Shown: positions 1 to 5,148 of the stretch, one piece after another
Position numbering within the stretch: the stretch's first letter is position 1
How the letters are laid out: the number at the start of each line of letters is the position of its first letter
DNA from: DATLGD01 sp035540755
Lineage (GTDB): Bacteria; Actinomycetota; Actinomycetes; Mycobacteriales; SCTD01
Reading direction: 5' to 3'
DNA length: 5,574 bases
Assembly: GCA_035540755.1 (NCBI GenBank)
Contig: DATLGD010000126.1
Location: 1-5,574 of the forward strand
The notes under the pieces: generated by a model
Database searches by the model: none
The model's input: only the letters and a program-made list of their open reading frames with translations
Told to the model about the DNA's origin: nothing
Program-made: the position numbers and the translations under genes

Positions 1-1423
1 GATCAAGTACTTCAACGACGGCGACATCGTCGAAGGCACCATCGTCAAGGTCGACCGGGACGAGGTCCTGCTCGACATCGGCTACAAGACCGAGGGCGTC
101 ATCCCCTCGCGCGAGCTGAGCATCAAGCACGACGTCGACCCCAACGAGGTGGTCGCCGTCGGCGACCAGGTCGAGGCGCTCGTCCTCCAGAAGGAGGACA
201 AGGACGGTCGGCTCATCCTGTCCAAGAAGCGCGCCCAGTACGAGCGCGCCTGGGGCACGATCGAGCAGATCAAGGAGGAGGACGGCATCGTCACCGGCAC
301 GGTGATCGAGGTCGTCAAGGGCGGTCTGATCCTTGACATCGGCCTGCGCGGCTTCCTGCCGGCGTCGCTGGTCGAGATGCGCCGCGTCCGAGACCTCCAG
401 CCCTACGTGGGCAAGGAGCTCGAGGCCAAGATCATCGAGCTGGACAAGAACCGCAACAACGTCGTGCTGTCGCGCCGCCAGTGGCTCGAGCAGACGCAGA
501 GCGAGGTCCGCTCCACCTTCCTCGCCACGCTGCAGAAGTCCCAGGTCCGCTCCGGCGTCGTCTCCTCGATCGTCAACTTCGGCGCCTTCGTCGACCTCGG
601 CGGCGTCGACGGCCTGGTGCACGTCTCCGAGCTGTCCTGGAAGCACATCGACCACCCGAGCGAGGTCGTCGAGGTGGGCCAGGAGGTCACCGTCGAGGTG
701 CTCGACGTCGACCTCGACCGCGAGCGGGTCTCGCTGTCGCTCAAGGCGACGCAGGAGGACCCCTGGCAGCAGTTCGCCCGCACCCACGCCATCGGCCAGG
801 TCGTGCCGGGCAAGGTCACCAAGCTCGTCCCGTTCGGTGCGTTCGTGCGCGTCGACGAGGGCATCGAGGGCCTGGTGCACATCTCCGAGCTGGCTGAGCG
901 CCACGTCGAGATCCCCGAGCAGGTCGTCAACGTCGGCGACGAGCTGCTGGTCAAGGTCATCGACATCGACCTCGAGCGCCGCCGCATCTCGCTGTCGCTG
1001 AAGCAGGCGAACGAGAACGGCGTCGTCGCGGTCGAGCACTTCGACCCGGCCCAGTACGGCATGGCGGCGCAGTACGACGAGACCGGCAACTACATCTACC
1101 CGGAGGGCTTCGACGTCGACACGGGCGAGTGGCTGCCCGGCTTCGAGACCCAGCAGGCCGAGTGGGAGCGTCAGTACGAGGAGGCGCGCAAGCGCTTCGA
1201 GGCGCACCAGGAGCAGATCAAGCGGATGGCCCAGGCCGACGCCGAGGCCGCTCTGCCCTCGTCCTACACCTCCGCCACCGACGGCGAGGCTGCCGAGGGC
1301 GGCGACGAGGCCCCGGCCGACGAGGCCGCTCCGCGCCCGACCCCGGCGGCGACCGGCGGAACGCTGGCCTCCGACGAGGCCCTGCAGGCGCTGCGCGAGA
1401 AGCTCTCGGGCGGCGCGTCCTAG
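1..1423 (+). CDS. rpsA: 30S ribosomal protein S1 (5' end missing)
   Basis: S1 binds mRNA on the small ribosomal subunit and helps place it for translation initiation. The reading frame enters the window at base 2 and runs 473 codons to TAG at 1421-1423; I estimate a few dozen N-terminal residues are missing. Four S1 (OB-fold) domains are visible, at about residues 7-76, 95-158, 184-248 and 265-334 of the visible part. Domains 3 and 4 have the classic features: NFGAFVDL / PFGAFVRV, then DGLVHVSEL / EGLVHISEL, and closing strands VSLSLK / ISLSLK. Domains 1 and 2 are more divergent, as is usual for the ribosome-binding end. Four domains plus a long acidic, Ala-rich tail is the actinobacterial form; enterobacterial S1 has six. 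The tail has a Tyr/Glu-rich segment (about 344-412), a low-complexity stretch and a final LASDEALQALREKLSGG. Codon use is highly biased, as expected for a ribosomal protein. The identification is secure. Confidence 0.97.
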   Translation, partial: IKYFNDGDIVEGTIVKVDRDEVLLDIGYKTEGVIPSRELSIKHDVDPNEVVAVGDQVEALVLQKEDKDGRLILSKKRAQYERAWGTIEQIKEEDGIVTGTVIEVVKGGLILDIGLRGFLPASLVEMRRVRDLQPYVGKELEAKIIELDKNRNNVVLSRRQWLEQTQSEVRSTFLATLQKSQVRSGVVSSIVNFGAFVDLGGVDGLVHVSELSWKHIDHPSEVVEVGQEVTVEVLDVDLDRERVSLSLKATQEDPWQQFARTHAIGQVVPGKVTKLVPFGAFVRVDEGIEGLVHISELAERHVEIPEQVVNVGDELLVKVIDIDLERRRISLSLKQANENGVVAVEHFDPAQYGMAAQYDETGNYIYPEGFDVDTGEWLPGFETQQAEWERQYEEARKRFEAHQEQIKRMAQADAEAALPSSYTSATDGEAAEGGDEAPADEAAPRPTPAATGGTLASDEALQALREKLSGGAS

Positions 1424-1438
1424 CATCACCCGCACTCC

Positions 1439-1476
1439 CGAGGAGGCCCTCACCGCGCGCGGTGGGGGCCTCCTCG
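1439..1476 (+). terminator. GC-rich hairpin terminator after rpsA
   Basis: Starting 15 nt after the rpsA stop, 1440-1457 and 1458-1475 are complementary over 18 positions, with one G-U pair and one more G-C pair outside (1439/1476). Allowing for a 4-nt loop (GCGC), this leaves a stem of about 17 bp. No T-run follows, only GTCTGC. Actinobacterial intrinsic terminators often lack the U tract, so I read this as the end of the rpsA transcript, though it could also be a 3' mRNA-stabilising hairpin. It separates rpsA transcription from the inserted gene downstream. Confidence 0.8.
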
Positions 1477-1506
1477 CGTCTGCGCTCCGCGACCGTCGGA
1501 CGGTTT

Positions 1507-1594
1507 GGAACGGCGACCCTCCACCTGGCCGGCATGCCCCCGCCGGGCTGCCGTGCGGGCGGGTCCAGCTGCCGAGGTGGAGGGTCAGGGTTCC
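1507..1594. repeat. Left inverted pair of the GGAAC/CCCTCCACCT motif
   Basis: Copy A on the + strand, 1507-1526, reads GGAACGGCGACCCTCCACCT. Copy B on the - strand, 1594-1575, reads GGAACCCTGACCCTCCACCT. They are inverted relative to each other with 48 nt between them and match at 17 of 20 positions, including an uninterrupted 12-bp stem (1515-1526 with 1575-1586). The spacer can form an inner stem CCCGCC/GGCGGG (1539-1544 with 1558-1563), so the whole block could fold into one long imperfect hairpin in DNA or RNA. Copy B with its flank is itself a small inverted repeat (GGTGGA...TCCACC). The pair lies between the rpsA terminator and the nuclease gene. It could be an operator for that gene's winged-helix protein or the left end of a mobile unit. 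Confidence 0.8.
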
Positions 1595-1661
1595 ACCGCG
1601 GCTCGTCCACAGGTCGGGCGCGGCCGCACACATCCGGGCCGGAGTGCCCCAGGTTGCCCTC

Positions 1662-2654
1662 ATGGACCTGCTCGCGCTCCTCGCTGCCACCTCGGCGCTC
1701 ACCCAAGGCCTCGCCACGCACGCGGGCCTGCTGCGCAACGGGGTGTCGCGGGCCTCCCTCAGCCGGGCCGTCGCGAGCGGGTCGGTCGTGCGCGTGCGAC
1801 GTCGCGTCTACTCCTCCGCTCCGCTGCCCGCTGTGCCGCAGTTCGTCGTGACGGACACCGGTGTCGCCCCGGAGTACGTCGCGCACGTGCGGGCCGTGCT
1901 GCTCAGCCTGGGTGCCGGGGCGACGGCGTGCCTTCGGACCGCTGCCGCCCTCTACGGCTGGGGGATGCTGGTCGAGCCGTCACGGACCGTGGAGGTCGCG
2001 GTCGGGCACGGGCGCGGCGCGGTCGTGGCGCCCGGCGTCCGGGCCTACCAGCGGCGGGGCGTCTCCGCGACGCGCCACCACGTCCTCGACGCCACGGCGC
2101 CACTGCGCCTCACGTCTGCCGTGCAGACCGTCGTCGACTGCGCCCTGGCGCTCCCGCTGATCCAGGCCGTCGTCCTGTGCGACAGCGCGTTGCGTTCGGG
2201 AGACGTGACGGTCGACAGCCTGGCCGACGCCGCGCGGTCCCTTCCGGGGCGCAAGGACGCAGCCCGCGTGCGGCGGGTGATCGCGCTGTGCGACCCGCAG
2301 GCGGGCTCGGTCCTCGAGTCCGTGCTGCGGGTGCGACTGGTTCTGGCTGGGGTCACCGGATTCACCACGCAGGCGTTGCTCCGGAACCTCCCGGGCCAGC
2401 AGATCCGGGTCGACTTCTGCTTCCCGGACGTCGGCCTCGTCGTCGAGGTCGACGGGGCCAAGTGGCATCAGGACCCTGCGCGGGACCGCGCGCGGGACAA
2501 CGCACTGGGAGCGCTCGGCTGGCGGGTCCTGCGCTACACCTGGGCCGACGTCGTGCACGACCACGAGCCGGTCCTGGCGGAGATCCGCGCGGCCGTGGCG
2601 GGTGGAACGCCGACCATCCAGGTCGCGGCGACCGTCACGGCAGAGGCCGCGTGA
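1662..2654 (+). CDS. AbiEi-like winged-helix / DUF559 (Vsr-like) endonuclease-domain protein
   Basis: This 330-aa protein has two recognisable parts. Residues 1 to about 54 resemble the N-terminal winged helix of AbiEi-type antitoxins (AbiEi_4): a short helical lead, then GLLRNGVSRASLSRAVASG, then the wing RVRRRVY. Residues about 215-305 look like DUF559, a Vsr-related PD-(D/E)XK nuclease fold: E219 (in LESVLR), D251 (in RVDF), E262-x-D264 (VEVDG), H269, then RDRARDNALGALGWRVLRYTW. The candidate metal ligands are all present, so activity is plausible but unproven. The middle (about 70-210) is typical of this family without a named motif. No AbiEii-type nucleotidyltransferase toxin lies beside it, so it is not a complete AbiE system. 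ATG 1662 is chosen for its weak AGG 8 nt upstream; in-frame GTG 1644 would add 6 residues. The last ~14 codons run through a copy of the flanking repeat. Role unknown: repressor, nuclease, or both. Confidence 0.85.
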   Translation: MDLLALLAATSALTQGLATHAGLLRNGVSRASLSRAVASGSVVRVRRRVYSSAPLPAVPQFVVTDTGVAPEYVAHVRAVLLSLGAGATACLRTAAALYGWGMLVEPSRTVEVAVGHGRGAVVAPGVRAYQRRGVSATRHHVLDATAPLRLTSAVQTVVDCALALPLIQAVVLCDSALRSGDVTVDSLADAARSLPGRKDAARVRRVIALCDPQAGSVLESVLRVRLVLAGVTGFTTQALLRNLPGQQIRVDFCFPDVGLVVEVDGAKWHQDPARDRARDNALGALGWRVLRYTWADVVHDHEPVLAEIRAAVAGGTPTIQVAATVTAEAA

Positions 2655-2690
2655 GCACCGTGGACCGCGCAGGTGGAGGGCGCGCGTTCC
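2604..2690. repeat. Right inverted pair of the GGAAC/CCCTCCACCT motif
   Basis: Copy A' on the + strand, 2604-2623, reads GGAACGCCGACCATCCAGGT and lies inside the 3' end of the nuclease gene (codons GGTPTIQV). Copy B' on the - strand, 2690-2671, reads GGAACGCGCGCCCTCCACCT and lies just after the stop codon. A' matches copy A at 16 of 20 positions. B' shares AGGTGGAGGG-N5-GTTCCAC with copy B at identical spacing. The 47-nt gap between A' and B' nearly equals the 48-nt gap of the left pair, although the spacer sequences differ. An extra half-site CTCCACC (2701-2707), running into the palindrome CCACCGGTGG (2703-2712), follows directly. A' is the most degenerate copy, as expected if coding constraint or decay acts on it. 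Confidence 0.7.
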
Positions 2691-2719
2691 ACGCCCGAGG
2701 CTCCACCGGTGGCGGCAGA

Positions 2720-2725
2720 TAGCGT
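2720..2725 (+). promoter_or_regulatory. Leaderless -10 element for coaE
   Basis: TAGCGT fits the actinobacterial -10 pattern TANNNT and lies 6 nt before GTG 2732, so transcription would begin at or next to the start codon. There is no ribosome-binding site at a usable distance. I see no clear -35; the place where it would sit overlaps the extra repeat half-site CTCCACC (2701-2707), so a protein bound to the repeats could affect coaE transcription. Confidence 0.6.
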
Positions 2726-2731
2726 GGCGGG

Positions 2732-3655
2732 GTGCTGTGGGTGGGGCTGACCGGGGGCATCGGCGCGGGCAAGTCAGCGGTCAGCCGGCGACTGGTGGAG
2801 CACGGCGCCGCGCTCGTCGACGCTGACGTGGTCGCGCGCGAGGTGGTGCGGCCGGGCACGCCGGGGCTCGCTGAGGTGGTCGCAGCCTTCGGCGAGGGCG
2901 TCCTCGGCCCGGACGGCGGGCTCGACCGGCAGGCCCTCGGGAAGATCGTCTTCGGGGACGACGAGGCGCGGGCCCGCCTCAACGCGATCGTGCACCCCGA
3001 GGTGGGGGAGCGGACTCTCGCGCTCGCCACGCAGGCTCAGGCGGCCGGAGCGCAGGTGCTGGTCCACGACGTGCCGCTGCTGGTGGAGAACGGGCTCGCG
3101 CCGAGCTACCACCTCGTCGTGGTGGTGGAGGCGCCGGTGTCCGCCCGGCTGCACCGGTTGACGGCGCTGCGGGGCATGTCGGAGGACGACGCGCGGGCGC
3201 GCATCGCGGCGCAGGCGTCCGACGCCGACCGGCGCGCGGTCGCCGACGTCCTGCTGCAGAACGACGGACCGCTCGAGCGGCTCCGCACGCAGGTCGACGC
3301 CCTGGCCGAAGAGCGCCTCCTGCCGTACGCGGCGAACGTGGCCGCGCGCCGGCCGGCAGTCGGCGACGGGCGGCCGCCGTCCGCGGGCGCGGGTGAGCGG
3401 CTGGTGGCCCGCCTGCGCTTCGTCTGCGGGCAGCGGGCGGCGGAGGTGCGGCGGCTCAGGGACGACGGGACTCTGATCGTCGAGGTGCGGTGCCGCAGCC
3501 GGGACGACGCCGGGGCGCTCGATCCGGTGCTGGCCGCCGCGGGGTTCCCCCGGGTTCCGACCGCAGACCTCAGCGGCGACGGCGCGCAGCTGCACCGGAG
3601 CTCCGACCCCGGTCGCCCGGCGGACGTGCGGGTCCGAACGGCCGGCACCGGATGA
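2732..3655 (+). CDS. coaE: Dephospho-CoA kinase with degenerate C-terminal GrpB-like region
   Basis: CoaE phosphorylates the ribose 3'-OH of dephospho-CoA with ATP, the last step of coenzyme A synthesis, in the cytoplasm. The kinase core is residues 1 to about 200: P-loop GGIGAGKS (8-15), DAD (30-32) with the expected catalytic Asp, HPEV (88-91), DVPLLVE (113-119), and the lid and adenine-binding region RGMSEDDARARIAAQ...NDG (147-179). The family is normally about 200 aa; this protein is 307. The extra 107 residues resemble the GrpB-like (UPF0157) domain fused to CoaE in mycobacteria and other actinobacteria, seen in ALDPVLAAAGFPRVP (262-276) and LHRSSDPGRPADVRVR (287-302). The domain is shortened: it stops right after DPGRP and has lost the usual HIGSTAVPG-type segment. 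GTG 2732 is the first start after an in-frame TAG at 2720 and lies 6 nt from a -10 element. The kinase call is certain and the GrpB relationship likely. Confidence 0.95.
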   Translation: MLWVGLTGGIGAGKSAVSRRLVEHGAALVDADVVAREVVRPGTPGLAEVVAAFGEGVLGPDGGLDRQALGKIVFGDDEARARLNAIVHPEVGERTLALATQAQAAGAQVLVHDVPLLVENGLAPSYHLVVVVEAPVSARLHRLTALRGMSEDDARARIAAQASDADRRAVADVLLQNDGPLERLRTQVDALAEERLLPYAANVAARRPAVGDGRPPSAGAGERLVARLRFVCGQRAAEVRRLRDDGTLIVEVRCRSRDDAGALDPVLAAAGFPRVPTADLSGDGAQLHRSSDPGRPADVRVRTAGTG

Positions 3656-3739
3656 GCACTGGGCGCCCGCTCAAGCAGGAAGCGAAGTGTGACGACGAGG
3701 GCACATGCCGTTACGCCTCCGGGGCGCGCTCGTTGCCCG

Positions 3740-3745
3740 TAGCGT
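3740..3745 (+). promoter_or_regulatory. Leaderless -10 element for the membrane protein gene
   Basis: TAGCGT (TANNNT type) lies 7 nt before GTG 3753. The same hexamer at nearly the same distance precedes coaE and uvrB. It decides the start of the downstream gene: the earlier in-frame ATG 3705 would lie upstream of the predicted transcript start. No -35 is apparent. The 97-nt gap after coaE has no convincing terminator, so read-through from coaE is possible too. Confidence 0.55.
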
Positions 3746-3752
3746 GCCTCAC

Positions 3753-5105
3753 GTGCTGACCCGCCTGTCGGACGCAGCCGAGCGCCTCGACCGTGCCGCG
3801 CAGCCCTGGGTCCTCGACCCGCTCGCGCGGCTGGACACCCTCGCGGCGGCTCGGCTCCTCCCGCTCCTCGCCGCCGTGCGGTCGCTGCTCCGACGTGCGC
3901 TGACCGCTCCGGCCGACCGCGTGGTGGAAGTCGTCGTGGACTGGGTGCTCCCGCCGTCTGCCTCGGGAGCGCCGGCTCATGCGGTGTCGCGGCCCGGACT
4001 GCGCGATCGGCTGGCGTCGTCCACGCGGGGGATCGCGCTGGCCTCAGCGGTGGTCATGCTGGCCGGCTTCGCCGCGCTTGCCCTGACCGCCCCGACGCCG
4101 GCGCCGCAGGTGGCCGTGCAGGCTGCGGTCGAGACCCAGGACCGGCCCGGGCCCTGGTCGGTGCACGCCGCGCAGCCCGGCGCCGCGCGGCACGAGGCCC
4201 GGCCGGCCCCACCTGATCTGGCCCTGCCGAGCCCTGCGGCGCCCCCTGCCCCGACCGCCGCCGTTCCGCTGGCCCAGCCGGCGCCCGAGCCCGTGGTCGA
4301 GCCCCCGGCGGCCCGCTGGCTCCCCACCGGCACCGGCATGTGGCTGCACGACTGGGTCCGCAGCGAGGGCGGGGAGCCCGCGGCCGTCGTCGCCCGTGCT
4401 CAGGCCTCCGGCCTCTCGCACCTCTACGTGCAGACCGGCAGCAGCCGCAAGGGCTGGATCGGCGACGAGGTGCTGGGCCAGCTGCTGCCCGCCACCACCG
4501 GGACCGGCATCAAGGTCATCGCCTGGGACTTCCCGAAGCTGATCGACCCGGAGGCCGACGCGCGCCGGATGGCGTACGCCGCCTGGGTGCAGGTGCCGGG
4601 CGCGCCGCGGGTCGCCGCCGTCGCCCCGGACGTCGAGACCGCCGCGGAGGGCACGCACCTGTCAGCGGACGCCGTGAGCCGCTACTACGCCACGCTGCGG
4701 GCCGAGCTCCCGCCGCACGTGGCCGTGCTGGCCACCGTCCCGTGGCCCAGCGAGAAGCGCACCGGCTTCTACCCCTACGCGGAGACCGCGGTGCACAGCG
4801 ACGCGTTCGTGCCGATGGCGTACTGGTACAACCGCGATCCCGAGGTGGTCACGGCCACCTCGATGCAGTGGCTGGCGCAGTACGGCCTGCCGGTGATGCC
4901 GGCCGGTCAGGGCTACGACGGGCGCATCGACGCCCCGCACCTGCCGGAGGACCCCGACCCGGCGGGCAGCGTGCAGGCGTTCGTCGACGCCGCCCGAGCC
5001 GGCGGCGCCCGCTCGATCAGCCTGTGGTCGTGGCAGACCACCGGTCCGCTGCAGTGGGACGTGCTCGTCCGGGCCGGCACCGGCACCTGGCCGCCGGCCG
5101 GCTAG
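3753..5105 (+). CDS. Membrane-anchored TIM-barrel glycoside-hydrolase-like protein, function unknown
   Basis: I do not recognise a named gene. The 450-aa product has four parts: a cytoplasmic, helical Ala/Leu/Arg-rich N-terminus (1-92); one membrane segment, GIALASAVVMLAGFAALALTA (93-113), preceded by basic residues so the C-terminus should face out; a Pro/Ala-rich linker (about 114-189) that could span the cell wall; and a globular domain (190-450). That domain looks like a (beta/alpha)8 barrel related to glycoside hydrolases: GTGMWLHDW opening strand, LSHLYVQTGS, GIKVIAWDF, VAAVAPDVET (candidate acids D293, E295), VAVLATVPWP, DAFVPMAYWYN, LPVMPAGQGYDG and a closing ISLWSWQ. Repeated strand-helix units with aromatic and acidic residues at strand ends fit a carbohydrate-binding cleft, but family, substrate and activity cannot be set from sequence alone. 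Start GTG 3753 follows the leaderless promoter; ATG 3705 would add 16 residues. Position between coaE and uvrB gives no functional clue. Confidence 0.8.
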   Translation: MLTRLSDAAERLDRAAQPWVLDPLARLDTLAAARLLPLLAAVRSLLRRALTAPADRVVEVVVDWVLPPSASGAPAHAVSRPGLRDRLASSTRGIALASAVVMLAGFAALALTAPTPAPQVAVQAAVETQDRPGPWSVHAAQPGAARHEARPAPPDLALPSPAAPPAPTAAVPLAQPAPEPVVEPPAARWLPTGTGMWLHDWVRSEGGEPAAVVARAQASGLSHLYVQTGSSRKGWIGDEVLGQLLPATTGTGIKVIAWDFPKLIDPEADARRMAYAAWVQVPGAPRVAAVAPDVETAAEGTHLSADAVSRYYATLRAELPPHVAVLATVPWPSEKRTGFYPYAETAVHSDAFVPMAYWYNRDPEVVTATSMQWLAQYGLPVMPAGQGYDGRIDAPHLPEDPDPAGSVQAFVDAARAGGARSISLWSWQTTGPLQWDVLVRAGTGTWPPAG

Positions 5106-5119
5106 CTCCGCTCGCCAGG

Positions 5120-5142
5120 CTGTCGCAGGGCGGACGTAGCGT
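5120..5142 (+). promoter_or_regulatory. uvrB promoter: leaderless -10 with possible PafBC (RecA-NDp) upstream half
   Basis: The -10 TAGCGT (5137-5142) lies 6 nt before GTG 5149. Exactly 8 nt upstream of it is CTGTCGCAG (5120-5128), which matches 6 of 9 positions of TTGTCRGTG, the upstream element of the LexA-independent DNA-damage promoter (TTGTCRGTG-N8-TANNNT) used by PafBC in mycobacteria. A damage-inducible repair gene is a sensible target. The match is partial and the site short, so this is a suggestion. I see no LexA-type box. Confidence 0.45.
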
Positions 5143-5148
5143 GGAGGC

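Larger units (their letters stand above)
1507..2690 (+). mobile_element. Candidate repeat-bounded insertion carrying a nuclease gene
   Basis: The outermost motif copies, 1507-1526 and the complement of 2671-2690, match at 16 of 20 positions (first 6 and last 10 identical, central 4 different) and point inwards like terminal inverted repeats. Between them lies one gene for a winged-helix plus PD-(D/E)XK nuclease protein. In mycobacteria rpsA and coaE are adjacent, so this segment is extra relative to that order. Against a classical transposon: there is no recognisable transposase, I see no target-site duplication, and base composition matches the neighbours. It may be an old, non-autonomous or domesticated unit, or just a gene flanked by its own binding sites. 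The limits given are those of the repeats. Confidence 0.35.

Noticed and set aside
403..1089. Long reverse-strand open frame opposite rpsA, and similar ones elsewhere (1218-1886, 1980-2564, 2774-3595, 4662-5492)
   Set aside because: They are mirror frames of strongly biased high-GC genes, with low-complexity Arg/Ser/Pro-rich translations and no recognisable domain.
1603..1611. TCGTCCACA, one mismatch from the DnaA box TTGTCCACA
   Set aside because: A single isolated box with no AT-rich region or further boxes nearby; likely chance.
1644..1646. GTG as the start of the nuclease gene
   Set aside because: GGAG abuts it with no usable spacing, and the six extra residues add nothing to the domain; ATG 1662 has a better-placed AGG. 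It remains possible.
1500..2712. Target-site duplication flanking the repeat-bounded segment
   Set aside because: The bases just outside (CGGTTT at left, ACGCCC at right) do not match; no duplication is visible at the proposed ends.
3705..3707. ATG start for the membrane protein, 16 codons upstream
   Set aside because: GAGGG lies only 3 nt before it, too close, and it precedes the predicted leaderless promoter that fits GTG 3753.
3653..3752. A frameshift truncating the GrpB domain of coaE
   Set aside because: I translated the sequence after the stop in all three + frames and saw no continuation of a GrpB domain, so this is loss of sequence, not a single frameshift.
4095..4320. Possible nucleotide tandem repeat in the linker region of the membrane protein
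   Set aside because: It is Pro/Ala-rich low-complexity coding sequence without a fixed repeat unit.
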